A stretch of 64,000 nt of DNA from Trochalopteron elliotii (taxonomy: Eukaryota > Chordata > Aves > Passeriformes > Leiothrichidae), in the NCBI GenBank assembly GCA_024734555.1, contig JANPWX010000038.1:3668758-3732757 (forward strand). The letters run 5' to 3'. A program made the position numbers and the translations under genes. Shown in pieces: positions 23,801 to 36,002 of this stretch (positions within the stretch are counted from its first letter, which is position 1; each line of letters opens with the position of its first letter). Under the pieces are notes generated by a model. It saw only the letters and a list, made by a program, of their open reading frames with translations. It was not told the DNA's origin and did not search any database.

Positions 23801-25459
23801 CAAGACATACATGCTCCAGAAGGCTCAAGACAGGAGAAATGTCCATGCAGGATGGATAGTGTTTCCAGTCTATGACAGAGCTTTGAGATATTCTTTGGCT
23901 GTTGCATGAATATTGCCTTAATTTTACTGAAATATTGACTAGTTAAGTAGCTCTGCCCCTTAATACATTTAGCCACGGCTGAGGGTGGATTCTCATTCAT
24001 TCTTTTACTCTGAATGAAAGTGACAAGTGAAGCAGAAGGTTGCTGTGTTTTGCCTTCCTCACTCTCTTTTTCTCTTTGTTGTCTTGGAAATCTTGCAAGA
24101 ACAACACACTGTTACCTGAACTAAAGAGTGTCACTGTAAGTGGTGTCATCCTGTCTCTTCTCATCTTAGCACTTCCCTGTGCACTGTGCTCTGGTGATTG
24201 AATTCTGAGGGGGTCCTTGGCCAAGGATATTCCAGTCTAGTATGTGGAATGAAGCTTGAACCTTCTTGTATCTACAAGCCTTGAGTATTTGAGGAAATAG
24301 CCTTTCATCTTGAAAGCTAGAGAGACTAAATAAACTTCTTTAAGCCACTTAATCAGCAGAGAGGGGATGTGGTGGATTAATGGGGCTACACAGAACTGTG
24401 TCTTATTTGGAAGGAGCAATTTTAGGACAGGAGTGAGTAATATTAGTGCACTCAAGAATTGATGTTGGAACCAGATTCAGTGAAAATGATCTCCAGGGTA
24501 TTCTTCCTGATCCTTTTTATTACTTTGTTGTTGAAATTGTTTTCTAATATTATTTATCATCTCAAATATCACATTCCCATCTCTTGAAGAAAAAAATGTT
24601 GCCCAGTCTTTCATCTTCTTCTGGTTATATTTCTTTGCCTCATTACACATTTGTTTTTATGGAGGATTTGATCATATTTTCCAAAAATTATTTAAGCTTT
24701 GGGTGTCTTTCTAAAAGATATTTTTTTAGTTCAGCCAAGATTCTATGGGCCTAAGGCCCATCTCTACAATGACAGAAATCTCTCAAGTTAACTATTGTGA
24801 AGAATGTTTAGTGGGCTGTAAAAATGTATAAAAACTCTGATGACCTTATTAGAGGGTAGTCACTGCATGAGTACATTGATTAAGTCTAAAAAGAGGCTGC
24901 AAAGAAACAATGACTCAAGATAAGCCATTCCACAGGAATAGGATAATAGGAGACCAACTGGCTCCAACAGCACTGGCTGTGATTTCCTGCTGAGACTATT
25001 GGACTGGTTTTGTCTAGAAGGGCAGAAACCCAAGAACTGACAAAAACAAAAGGAGTCCCTCTTTCCAGAGAGGTGCCGGCTGTTGGAAAGGGAAATCATG
25101 CTGATTTCAAGGCCCACAAGACCCCATATGTAAAAAGAAGCAGATGGCAAGGTCAATATAAACATGGCATGAAATGTTTAAAGTAAATGCACATGCACTT
25201 GTTGCTGGTTTTAAAACAATTTGTGGGATTTCTTCTTATTCTGACATAGCTAAGGGAGCGTTATGTAGGTCTCTTTTGCTATGACCTATGAGAAAATTCT
25301 TTGGATTTATATAATTTTTTATCCCCACCTTTAGCAATTTTTGCATGTAATGAATTCACTGGGGATATTATCTGCCGTGCACCAGCAAATGCTCTTCTTC
25401 TGGAAGAGCAGAGCTGTGATGTGACTCCCATGTGGTGATTTGTGGATTGAATCCTTCTC
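17868..25459. other. Unannotated stretch, no gene supported
   Basis: There is no recognisable exon, RNA gene or transposon in 7.6 kb. Two local features stand out: a perfect inverted repeat at 18161-18188, and a pyrimidine-rich strand bias from about 22280 to 22760. Open frames of 60-104 codons (for example 18030-18266 and 18789-19103) overlap one another on both strands and show no domain. Confidence 0.55.
18161..18188. repeat. Perfect inverted repeat, 12-bp stem with 4-base loop
   Basis: CTTTGTGGCCTG at 18161-18172 is followed by TTGT and then the exact reverse complement CAGGCCACAAAG at 18177-18188. Pairing stops directly outside the 12 pairs. It is too short for a standard microRNA precursor and has no known family match that I recognise. 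Confidence 0.85.
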
Positions 25460-26305
25460 CTGTCATTGTCTCCCACAGCATTCCTGGAAAAGCTGGCAGC
25501 CCACAGCTTGGACAGGTGGGACCTTTGGTGGGTTAAGAACTGGCTGTATGGCCAGGCCCAGAGAGAGGTGGTGAGCAGTGCTGCATCCAGCTGGTGGCCA
25601 GTCCCTGCTGGTGTCCTCCAGGGATCTGTGTTGGGCCCAGTGCTGTTTAATACTTTTTATTGATGATATGGATGAGGGGGCTGAGTCTACCATTTGGAAA
25701 TGTGAAGATGACACCATATAGTGGGGAGTGTCAATCTGCTGGAGGGTAGAAGGGCTCTGCAGAGGGATCTGGACCGGCTGGAATGATGGGCCAAATCCAA
25801 TAACATGACGTTCAACAAGACCAAGTGTTGGTACATTTTGGGTACAACAACCCCTACAACACTACAGGCTTGGGACAGAGTAGCTAGAAATCTCCCCAGC
25901 AGAAAGGGAGCTGAGGGTACTAATTGATGGCACACTGAACATAAGCCAGCAGTGTGCCCACGTGGCCAAGAAGGCCAGCAGCATCCTGGCCTGTATCAGG
26001 AATAGTGTGACCAGCAGGACCAGGGAGGTCATTCTTCCCCTGTACTCAGCACTGGTGAGGCCACACCTGGAGTGCTGTATCCAGTTCTGGGCCCTCCAGT
26101 TTTGGAAGGACATTGAGATGCTGGAACTTGCACAGAGAAGGGCAGTGAGGCTGGTGAGGGGTCAAGAACACAAGACCTGTGAGAATCCGCTGAGGGAGCT
26201 GGGGTGATTTAGCCTGGAGAAAAGGAGGTTCAGGAAAAACCTTATCACTCCCTACAGCTGGAAGGAGGGTGTGGAACAGCCAGGTGGTCTGTTAATCAGG
26301 CAGCT
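25460..26305 (+). mobile_element. CR1 LINE fragment, 3' part of the reverse-transcriptase ORF, degraded
   Basis: On the + strand, the frame at 25466-25663 matches the CR1 reverse-transcriptase palm and carries the block QGSVLGPVLFN, ending at a stop in the following segment. A +1 shift then recovers the catalytic region, where the usual FADDT reads CEDDT (about 25700). After more stops, the frame at 25962-26207 gives the thumb region with [11 protein letters not shown] and [13 protein letters not shown]. The copy is truncated at its 5' end and also stops short of the normal CR1 3' UTR and tail repeats. CR1 is the dominant non-LTR retrotransposon of birds and reptiles. With several stops and frameshifts this copy is dead. 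Confidence 0.88.
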
Positions 26306-27972
26306 CCAGAATTTGGAGTAGAGAACAGACTTTTGTTTAGAGCAGGTGCTGAAGTAGGTGTGGAGACACAAATGTACACACACACACACATCAGTGTTAT
26401 CTTCCTGCAGTATCATTCCAGAGAGATAAATATTGTAGGATTTTTACTGCCAGAATTCTTTCTATTTCTACCACGACCGAATCCAACCTGAAAGACATTC
26501 TGTAAGAAAGACATTGCACCGTGCCTGTTATTAAGATGAAGGTTATTCTGCTGCATTTTAGGGTGTCCCAAGGAAAACCATAAACCCATGTTTCTGCATA
26601 GCTGATACCATGTCCTGTCCTCTAACTCTGCTACAAGCCCCCCACCTGAAGCCAAATTTTTGCCTTTCCATAGTTTTGTTTTATTCTAAAGCATTCTTGC
26701 ATGCAAAGGGTCCTTGCTATAGTTTTTTACTCATGGTGTCTCATGTCATCAACATATTCATCAAATATCTTTCCAGGATATGACATTTTCTCTTTTACTC
26801 AATGCCTGGGTCTTGCAGAGATCTAGGAAAAACTGATCACACACACCCATACACACACCATACAGATTCTGACTATGGTGCTCAAGGATTGCCATCTACA
26901 CAGCTGCAGTATGGAGAAACAGGCTGTGTAGTCACCCTTTTCAGCCTGAGCCAGGATGTGCTAGGTAGGTAGCCAAGAATTCCTAGAAGCAAAAGATTTT
27001 TAAAGTCTGCACAGACCAAAGTTTTTCAGAGCTCCTCTTGAATTCCTACACTAAGATTTCCTGCTGGAATGTATTTTTCCCCTTAGGTTCCCCCGCAGGT
27101 TCATCTTGGTGGCAGAGATGTGTTTCATCAGATAGATGGTTTTCATGCTTGCCTTGTAAAATTGTGAACAAGAAACTTCAGCCAGGCCACTTTTGCCTGC
27201 TGGTGACAGTCCCCCTATCCTTACTTTTAAACATAGATAGATGCAGTAGAGACTTGTTATAAGACATACTGAATTGGGTCACATTGTTCATCATCCCACC
27301 ACAAGGTATCTTTCTCTGAGTGGTCTCTGGATATTGTTGCAGTAATGTCCCTAATGTGTCTCTGAACAATCTGAGTTCATCACCATCCTCTGGACCTTTC
27401 TCTTTCTCTTCAACCCACTGTCAGCTTCATTCATTGATAGAAGATGCTTCTGTCCAGTTGACTTAGTTCTCCTTTGCAGATTTCTCAGTTTCATTTTCTA
27501 GCATCTGCTCAACAATTTTGGTCTTTTTAGATGGTATGGATCTTTCTTTTTATTACAGATTACTTTGAAATATCAAACTGAAAACAAAACTTTTAAGACA
27601 GATAAATTAAAATAAGGGGAAAAATAGAATGGCAGCAAACAAAAATATTTTCCTAACACACCACGATACACAAAAATTGTCAAGCTTAGGTGTCCTTGGC
27701 TTAGTCTGGTGAATTGTTTTTGTTTCTGAAAATTTATCTCTCTCTTTGACTACTTCTATCAGACTTTTATCTTCTACAAAACTCTTCTCAATTTTATATG
27801 ATGCATCATTGCTCTGATTTTTTTTGTAATTACTGAAAAAAATAATTTACTTTGAACAAGCACATATAACAGTGATCAGAAACTTCAGTATTTTTTTCTG
27901 TTAGGATTTGATCAAAAATAAGTTGTACTGCATGGTAAAAAATATATATATCAAAGATGTTTTTGCAGAATT
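26306..27972. other. Unannotated spacer between the two CR1 copies
   Basis: No gene is supported. The spacer holds a short (AC)n tract at 26376-26390, a CA-rich tract near 26841-26862 and AT-rich sequence toward the right. Frames at 26413-26655 and 27038-27262 show no domain. Confidence 0.55.
26376..26390. repeat. Short (AC)n microsatellite
   Basis: About seven AC units on the + strand, just beyond the truncated CR1. Confidence 0.75.
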
Positions 27973-28986
27973 GAGAGAATCATAAAATTATAGAAACATC
28001 AAAAGGCTTGGGTAGGAAGGGACCTTATAAATCATTGAGTTTCAACCTTCCTGCCATGGGCAGGGACACATCCCACTAAACCTTGTTGTTCAAAGCTCTG
28101 GCCTTGGGCCTGGCCTTGGGCATTCCAATGAATGGGACATCCACAACTTCTCTGGACAAACTTTTCCAGTGTCTTATGCTCTTCCCAGTGAATAATTTCT
28201 TCAGTTTAAAGCCATCTTCTCTTATCCTGTCACTATTTGCCTGTGTAAAAAGTCACTCTCCTTCTTTTGTATATGCCCCCTTGAGTACTGGAAGGTCCTA
28301 TAAAGTCTCCCTGAAGCATTTTCTTCCCCAGCTCTCTGAGTCTGTCTTCACAGGAGAGGTGCTCCAGCCTTCTGACCATCTTGGTGTCCTTCCTCTGCAC
28401 CTGCTCCAACAGGTCCCTGTCCTTCCTGTGCTGAGACCCCAGAGCTGGATGCAGCACTGCAGAGGGGTCTCACCAGAGCACAGCAGAGCAGAGCAGAGAA
28501 GCAGAATCCTCCCCCTCACCCTGCTGGCCATGCTGCTTTGGATGCAGCCCAGGACACGTTTGGCTTTCTGGGCTGCCAGTGCACCATGGCTGGGTCATGT
28601 CCAGCTCTTCATCCACGAGAACACCCAAGTCCTTCTTCACAGGGAAGGACTGTCAATGAGTTCTTCCCCCAAGTCTGTGCTCATGCCTGCAATTACCCTG
28701 ACCCAGGTGCAGCACCTTGCCCTTGGTCTTGTTGAATCTCATGAGGTTCCTGTGGGCCCACTTCTCATATTTGTCCAGGTCCCTCTGGATGGCATTCCAT
28801 CCTTGTGTTGTGCCAACTGCCCCACTCAGCTTCCTTGCTGAGGGTGCACTTGATCCCTCTGTCTTGTATTGTTGATGAAAATATTGAAGAACACAGATGG
28901 CAAGACAGAGCCCTGAGGGATACAGGTCACTGGCCTCAGCCTGGACATAGAGCCATTGGCTGCAAATCTCTGACTATGTCCATTCA
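27973..28986 (-). mobile_element. CR1 LINE, 3' portion (3' UTR and RT end), minus orientation
   Basis: Read on the minus strand, this ends at 27973 in degenerate ATTCTATGATT-type tail repeats, the hallmark of a complete CR1 3' end. It carries the typical CR1 3' UTR (28000-28280) and the end of the reverse-transcriptase ORF. The frame at 28233-28457 resembles the CR1 thumb, with ERVQRR-like and RLRELG segments. Further upstream, near 28905-28925, an IPQGSVL motif remains. The long + strand frame at 28083-28841 is an antisense shadow. Stops and indels make it non-functional. The element is interrupted at 28986 by an LTR and resumes at 29440. Confidence 0.9.
28981..28986. repeat. Target-site duplication CATTCA, left copy
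   Basis: Six bases of CR1 sequence immediately before the LTR, repeated exactly at 29434-29439. Confidence 0.85.
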
Positions 28987-29433
28987 TGTTGCAGAGTGTG
29001 AATGAGGTCTTTGAATTTGTATTTGTATTTTGTTATTTGTCTGTACTTGGTTTGCTCCTTCCAAAATACCCCTACCCCTGTATCCCTGATAACACCTGGT
29101 ATCACCCTGTTCTGGAGCCCACCCCTTTCCTTCCCCCATTGGTCCAGAGTGTTCTCCGCCCAGGCTGTGACCTGGTAAGAGGAGGGCACCGGGGCCAAGC
29201 CAAGGTTCTGGTTCTGGCTGTTCTGGCTTTCTGGCACATGCTCTGGCAAGTGCTCTCCTGGGATGTGGAGCTGCACTGAAATAAACACCTTTTCCAACCC
29301 AAGCCAGACCCACTCCTTCTTCCAGCCTTAACCACGCTTCAACCAGCAGATTTGGAGGACCCACGAATTGTTTTAGGTTGGTCTGGGGAGCTGCTTTGGC
29401 CGGTAAGCACCCCCACGGAGACACCAATCTTCA
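28987..29433 (+). mobile_element. Solo LTR (447 bp, ERVK-like) inserted in a CR1
   Basis: The insert begins TGTTGCAGAG and ends ATCTTCA, with canonical TG...CA ends. It splits a CR1 whose two halves join smoothly once it and one copy of CATTCA are removed. The 6-bp duplication is the size made by ERVK and alpharetrovirus-like integrases. AATAAA lies at 29280-29285, with about 150 bases of R/U5 after it, which sets the + orientation. No retroviral gene is present, so it is a solo LTR. Open frames here (28984-29427 on the minus strand, 28986-29279 on the plus strand) are not genes. The boundaries are seen directly; the ERV class is inferred from duplication size. Confidence 0.88.
29280..29285 (+). 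terminator. LTR polyadenylation signal AATAAA
   Basis: An exact AATAAA in the 447-bp LTR, at the position expected for the U3/R boundary region. It gives the orientation of the element. Confidence 0.6.
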
Positions 29434-29439
29434 CATTCA
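29434..29439. repeat. Target-site duplication CATTCA, right copy
   Basis: Exact copy of 28981-28986 on the far side of the LTR. CR1 sequence resumes at 29440. Confidence 0.85.
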
Positions 29440-29575
29440 GCTAATTCCTTATCCACCAAGTAGTCCAGCCTTTGAACCCATGTCTCTCCCACTGGCAGTT
29501 AAGGATGTCGTGTGGGACACTGTTGAAGAAGTCAACAGAAGTCTAGGGAGATGACATTGCTTGGTCTTCCCATGT
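29440..29575 (-). mobile_element. CR1 LINE, 5' remnant of the interrupted copy
   Basis: This continues the CR1 of 27973-28986 beyond the LTR. In minus orientation it includes the segment normally encoding the DF.KAFD..PHDIL-like region upstream of the PQGSVLGP block, here decayed. Similarity fades at about 29575, the usual 5' truncation of CR1 copies. The exact edge is uncertain by some tens of bases. Confidence 0.72.
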
Positions 29576-30005
29576 TGATAATTGTAGAATGAATGTTGCA
29601 GGCAGATATTTCTGGAATCATAGGAGAGTTTTCATGGATTAATCAGTTCGATATTGACAGTAGCCAGGACATTATGAAAGGAGTCTTCATAACATATTTA
29701 AAGTAATTAGCATGCATACACAGTTTCATGTGGCTGCTAATGGATATTATGCTGTAAATATTATTTTTTCTGTTTCTCTATAGAAGGAAATAGTAAGAGG
29801 ACAGTTAAAGTCAGATTTCAAACCTATCAATATGTTTTTGTGGCTTAAAAAAAAAGGAATATGTCTACCTATAATTTTACTGTATGGGTTGCAGAACATC
29901 TGGTGAGCAGCTGCTTTCTAAAGACAAATTTATTCAGATAATCTCACTGAATAGCTTCAGGTTCTGTCTAGCAACAAATGGCAGAAACAACAGCCAACAT
30001 GTCTC

Positions 30006-30014
<9 letters not shown>

Positions 30015-30037
<23 letters not shown>
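30015..30037. repeat. Poly(T) run, about 23 bases
   Basis: A long T homopolymer preceded by a C/T-rich lead. It could be the poly(A) tail of an old minus-strand retrocopy lying to its right, but that sequence has no recognisable coding content. Confidence 0.75.
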
Positions 30038-30038
<1 letters not shown>

Positions 30039-33000
30039 GTACTTAACACCGAAAACTATGTAATGGGCATGTTTCCTGGGCATCCTCACAGCATTAGCAC
30101 TTGCAGTCCTGCTGCCTCTTAAAGATACTCTGAGGTCCATTTGCAAAATGGATTGTTTCTTATTAAGGGGCTACATTCCCTTTGGTTGCTTGCCATGAAG
30201 GGAAACAGTGGGTCACAAGTCACGTGCAAAACTGGTAATAAGCCCAGGCAAAGGAAACAAATACACTCCGGCATGCTGTTCTGGAACGTTGCTCAGCACT
30301 TGCATATCATGTCTTCAGAGCTCTGAGGAAAAAACATTGGCTGAAGGATGCTCAAGAACACCTTGGCACACTTGTTCTGTCATTTGCACCCTTTAAAATG
30401 GATGAAAATCTGAACGATACTCTCAAAAGATCTCTCCCCCATTTAAACCTCCTGTGTGCTTTATCCTGACTTTGAAGACGGACAAGAAGTTCTCTTTTCT
30501 AGAAAACTTTGGTATAGGAGACATGAGCACTTGGCAACCTCTTGCCTCATTGATTCCTTTCTCACAGATAGGAGAGCGGCAGTAGTTCCATGGAACTGAT
30601 ACTTGAAATGGGGAGAAAAAAGATGGAGGTGTAGTTTAAATTGCATCTGAAGAACTGTTTTGTAGAAATAAGACACCAGATGAGCAGTTGATTAACAAAA
30701 TAAATTTGTCAAGTTTCTTCTCAATATTTTGTGTGTGTGTATGTACCCTGTTCCAGGCTGGTGGCATGAAGTAAATCAGGACACAGCAGAAGTAACTCAG
30801 ATATTTTTATGTTGCCTTATAGAAAATTGATTAGTTTTTTTGGAAACATGAGACAAAGTCTTACAAAATAGGAAAAAACCTTCCAGAACTAGCTCTCTAC
30901 TAGTCTAGCTCTTCCTGTCTAGCTCTCTACCCCACAGCAAGACCAATCTTTCCTGAACCATGGTGGAACTGTGTCTAGCCTCTCACATCTCCCAGAGATG
31001 TTGCAGCCTCCCAAACAAGTCTTTAGGAAGGCTTTTTATCCTTGCAAGTGGAGTTGTGCAGTGATCACCAGACACTTTTTTATTTTTATTTACTGTAGAG
31101 ATGCAGACAGTGTATACCTCAAAGTATAGGACTATTCTCCTTAGACTAAGAAACCCCAATTATTTTCTCTTGGGCCATGCCGTCAAGGAACAACACACAA
31201 GAAACCACATTGGTGGAAGCTCTGGAAAGCTATACTTCGCTAAATAAGACCTGCTATTTTGTGCTGTAAATCAGCCATATGCTGCACTTGATGAGGTGAA
31301 GACTTATGCAAAGTCTGTTTCACATACAATCTGGCATGTACTGGCTCTGAATGTAAACATCTCTTTAAACAGGTTCATATCCCAATATACAGATGATCTG
31401 TAGGTCTATTGTAGTTTTTGTTAGGATATGTTAAAAAATGGGCAGAGTTTGTCTTATGAAGTAGGAAATAAAATGTACATATGCTTCTGTATGTGCCAGA
31501 CCTCCAGAGGTAGGGAAGTGCTGCAAATACTCTGTTGACTCTGTGCCACATTCTTGTGTTGAATCTTCCCGTGTGTAGCAATGTGATGGCAAGGCCAAAA
31601 GAACTTCAGATTCAGTTGTTTTAAAACTTTGTTGTTTTGAATGCTACCTTAAGGAATTAAGGCAATTAGACATCAGAAGAAACAATGAATTAATAGAAAG
31701 ACTACAAAAGGCACACACAAAAATCACAGTCCATTTTGCCATTTTGATTAACTTCTAGACAGTACTTGAGTCAAGAGGGTGTTGTAAGCTCCTTCATCCT
31801 GAAGTATGAACGGCATGATGAAGAGTGATGATCACTTCCACAGAAAGCTATTCATGCCAAATGACAGTCAAAACTTTTCCTATTTCTTTTGATACACTTA
31901 TGGCTGAATAGCTGATGTAAAGTTTCACCTCCATTTTTTCTCATTTCTCATAGGAATCAGACTCCATTTTTACACAAAAAATGTTCAAAGTTTTTTTCCA
32001 GTTGTTTAAATTCCCTTTTACCTCTCTGGTGAAAGATTATTGAGACTTAAGAGATGTCAATGTATATAAGTGATATAGATAAATAAGTCTTCAGTTCTGT
32101 AGCAGAGGCTGCAGCTGAAGAGGTTTAAAGAAAAATGGCATGAGATGTTATGAGGGAAATATTTCCTTCTTCACTGTAATGCCAAGTGGATGTAACATCA
32201 AAAATATTTTCTGACATGGCCTACATTTTTCTTTTTATTTTACTTTTGTCTAAAGTAAATAGGAGGTACAGATCAGAACTAGGAACAACCTTAATAGGCT
32301 ACTAGACTAAAAGGAAGAAAGGTCCTCCTGACTTTCAGCTTGGCCTTGGAGACTCGTATTTAACTTAGTATTAAATAAGATTGCACAGCAGATAAACATT
32401 TTCACTCTACTGAAGGGAAGTTTTTCAAGCACATTAGCCTGCTTGAGGACTCAGCTGTTTGTAGGCACTGTCTCCTCTGCCATCCCACTAACAGCAGAGC
32501 TAGAATGACAACATTTTGAGTTCATAGCCACATATTTTTGTTGCTGTGACAAGTTCCATTTGGAAAGTCAGTTGCACAGCAAAACATAACGAAGTATTTG
32601 CAAGAAGTGTTCATCCAGAAGACAACTCATTTCAGAGCTGCTTTGATCAAATTTTGGGCTGTAGGACTGCTCCACTTCCTTTCCTGCATTTGGTAAAGGC
32701 CATCATGGGCCATGCTACTCTTGGCAGGAAGGAGTCTCATTTTTAAAGTGCTAAAAGATCCATCTGCAAATCCTGAGTTTGATGTGTTAGCAATAACATG
32801 AAGAGAAAGGGAGTATTTGTTGAGTCTCATAACCAATTAAATTAGCACTGATAAAGACTCATGCTCCTCAAGTGGCCCTGGTCACTTCTGTCCCCATATA
32901 GAAGGTGGCCCAGATGCTCCCCAGCACTCCATTGCATTGTGTTACCTTTAATAAAAATGTGCCATGATGTGAACCATCCTACTTCTATTTTGTTGAAGTT

Positions 33001-35988
33001 GTCATTCTTGCAGCAGTAAAACAAATCTTCTTTAAGACCATATTTTCTTTGGAAAAATATATGTTTCTTTCTGTCATTATTTAGTGTACTTTAAAAGACT
33101 TTATAGTCTTCCTTTGTATGTGTGAAAAAGGGGTGAAAACCAGCAGCAGCTACCACCCAAACCTGACAGATAACCCCTGTGTATTTCCATTCATTCAGAA
33201 TGTATGAGAAGCTCAAGTGTGCTCTGCCATTAGACATAGATCTCCTAAGTCATTGTTTACCTGGTGCCACATTCATCAGTTTCTATCACAGACTTGGTAT
33301 TTTTTCAATCATGATTAAAAAAATAAGTCTTTTAAATAGCAAAGCTTAAATTATCCTTGCATTATGTCTTACTTCCTGGAAATGAAAAGACTAGCATGGC
33401 ACAAAGAACAAGTCTCCATCCTTAGCTGAGTTAGCAATGTTTTAAGAATTTTAAAAGTCTTAAAACTTTTGAAGTTCAGTATGTAAGCCCTGACTGTACT
33501 GAAGAAGAAAGGCTTGCACCAGGCCAGTGGTAGGGCTTTCATTTTCATCTCCTTGCCTCTCTTCCCTGGGTATGTTTTGAAGGGACTGCTTTAACCTGCA
33601 GTTAAAGATGCCAACAGTACATTGTAGCTGTATCACCTTTCCTGCCAGTCTCCTCCCTGTTGGCCTCTCAGTCCTTCCTGTGGAGAAGAATGCACAGCTG
33701 AGGAGCAGATCAAACGCAGGACATTCCTCTACATGATTTACACAACCAGCTTCATGGCAACAGAGATACAGACAGATGTCTGCAGGAGGAAAATGCCTGC
33801 TCAAGTGCAATACAGATTTGGATGCCAGAAAGCTTGGGCCAAGGAAAAAGATAGATAGGCTTCATCTTGAAACATGTTGAGGAGTGCATATCTCACATAT
33901 TGTAAGTTGCCCATCCCAAGGACATTCAGGTGGGGACAATATATTTTTGACTGAAGTATTCAAGAGAAGTGCTGAATTAGAAAATGTTCAACACACTAAA
34001 TTAATTACTCAGTTTAAAAAAAAAAAAAACCCAACAACAACAACACTTTTTTTTTTCCCCTGCTGCAGCTTCAAGCAGGCTTTAGGCTAAGGAGAGAAAT
34101 GAAAGAGCACTGTTACACTTATGATGTGGCAGTTTTTCTGCAGGTGACCTTTTTTATCAGGTGACCTTTTCTAGTTACCCTGATCTTGTCTGAGTGTTAA
34201 CAAAGCCTAAAACTGGGATTCAAAAGAATGTAGTAAAGAGACATTATAATCACACAGTCTAGTCCTTGTGCTGGACATGACATCTGTCATGAAATGGATG
34301 TTTTCTGGGGTACCTCAACTTTATAGCCTTAAATGATATGCAGCTGAATTCATACTCTTGCTAGGAGGAGAAAATAAATGTTTCATCTGATCCGTTTAGA
34401 CCCTTAGTATTTGTCCAGAGCAGACAAAATTCTGGCATTTTGCCTATGGTTAATACATAAAACTTTTCCCATTACATCTTTGATAACCTATCAAAAAAAC
34501 ACTTCTTGCTACAAGGAATTCATAGTTGTGACTTATACAAAATAAATAAAACCCCCCAAACTGCAAAACTGAAAATTATAAAACCACAGAGAACAAAACA
34601 AAAACTCCATGAAACGTAAATTTTCCCTAAGGATAGACACCTGGAGGGATAGGTATTACTCATATAGAATGTGCATATGTATATTAAAAGATGCTCATAC
34701 CTTAACATGAGGAAGCAAGTGAGACTTATAGTTGTTAGGTTGTTGGGTTCTTTTACGTTTAGCATTAATCTGCCTCACTCATTTTCACCATAATAAAACT
34801 TCTGGATCAATTAGCTTTATTTTGCATTGCTGTTTTCAGCATTTTTGAGCCCACAATATTTCTCTCTCTGTGGACTTCCAGGGGTAGAAAAAATGGAACT
34901 AAAAAGCTGTTGTCTTTCCTTTATTTCCAACGTGGTTTTGTTTCTCCCTGGAGGAAACAGATTCAAAATATAGGAGATACCTGCATTCCCTGAATCCACT
35001 GAGTAAACATATCTTTTGCAATTCTTCTTTCTCATCTGGAGGAGATGAATTTGCAAGCTGGTGGTAGGCCAGGTCCAATGTGCTACTCTGACCTTCCAGG
35101 CTCTATAACTTGTGTCCCACATCAGCACAGGTGAGGACCCTCAGACCTGCCCTGTGCCAAGGGATCTGCTTCAGCACTGCAGCTGCCAGGAAGGCTGCAG
35201 GTTATCTGTATTTGCAGCCATGTAAAGATACAGAAAACCTTTGGGCTCAGATGAAAATTCAGTAACAATTTTTCAGTCTGTTTCTTTGCTCTTTGTTTTC
35301 TCGATGGGTGATTTTTTCCCTGTATATCCCACCATAATTGTACAGAGAAATATTTATCTATTTTTCAACTCACAGTTAGAAAGTGTGAAGTGAATTTGCT
35401 CCCTGTAACACATCACATTGCTGATAGAGCCAAGCTTTGAATGCAGAAATCAGGAATCCTAGGGCTGCCTCTAATCCTCATTTCTTTGTTGTGCTTGGAA
35501 GGAGACCACAGAGCTGATGCTGTCTCTGCTATAGTATCACTGGGAATTACAGGTAGCCATAACCTTTATCATAGGAAAGCATTACTTCACTCTGAATAAA
35601 ATGTGAACTGTGGCATAGAATAAAAAAATGTCACATGGAGAGTTGTTTTTTCTGCCATAATTCTGATCTATGTTGGTTCATTGAAATAGAAATAGATGAA
35701 ATTTGATATTAATATTTCATGTTTCTAATATACTGGTTTATTATTCCTGTGATGATAAGATGTTCCCTCACTTTACTAGAAGGTATGACTTTAACAGCTG
35801 AAAGTCCAGAATTCCAGGAGTTTGTCCCTTAAAATATATTTTTTTTTTTACTACAGTAACCCTATAACTATTCAATATTACGTCATGCTCATTTCATTGC
35901 TAAGGCTGAGAACAATACTGCAATATGACTTTCTATTCCCCACATCCCCCCTGCCCTTTGAGACATTTCAGGATGATTTGAGACATAC

Positions 35989-36002
35989 ATATATATATAT
36001 AT
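35989..36002. repeat. Short (AT)n microsatellite
   Basis: About seven AT units. Confidence 0.7.

Noticed and set aside
28083..28841. 252-codon + strand frame, the longest in the window
   Set aside because: It is antisense to the minus-strand CR1 3' part; the sequence is explained by the LINE.
28984..29427. 147-codon minus-strand frame and overlapping frames on both strands
   Set aside because: They lie within the 447-bp solo LTR, which has exact duplications at both ends; LTRs are non-coding.
30015..30140. Poly(T) as the tail of a processed pseudogene on the minus strand
   Set aside because: Sequence to the right shows no coding similarity I recognise and no clear target-site duplication, so only the homopolymer is annotated.
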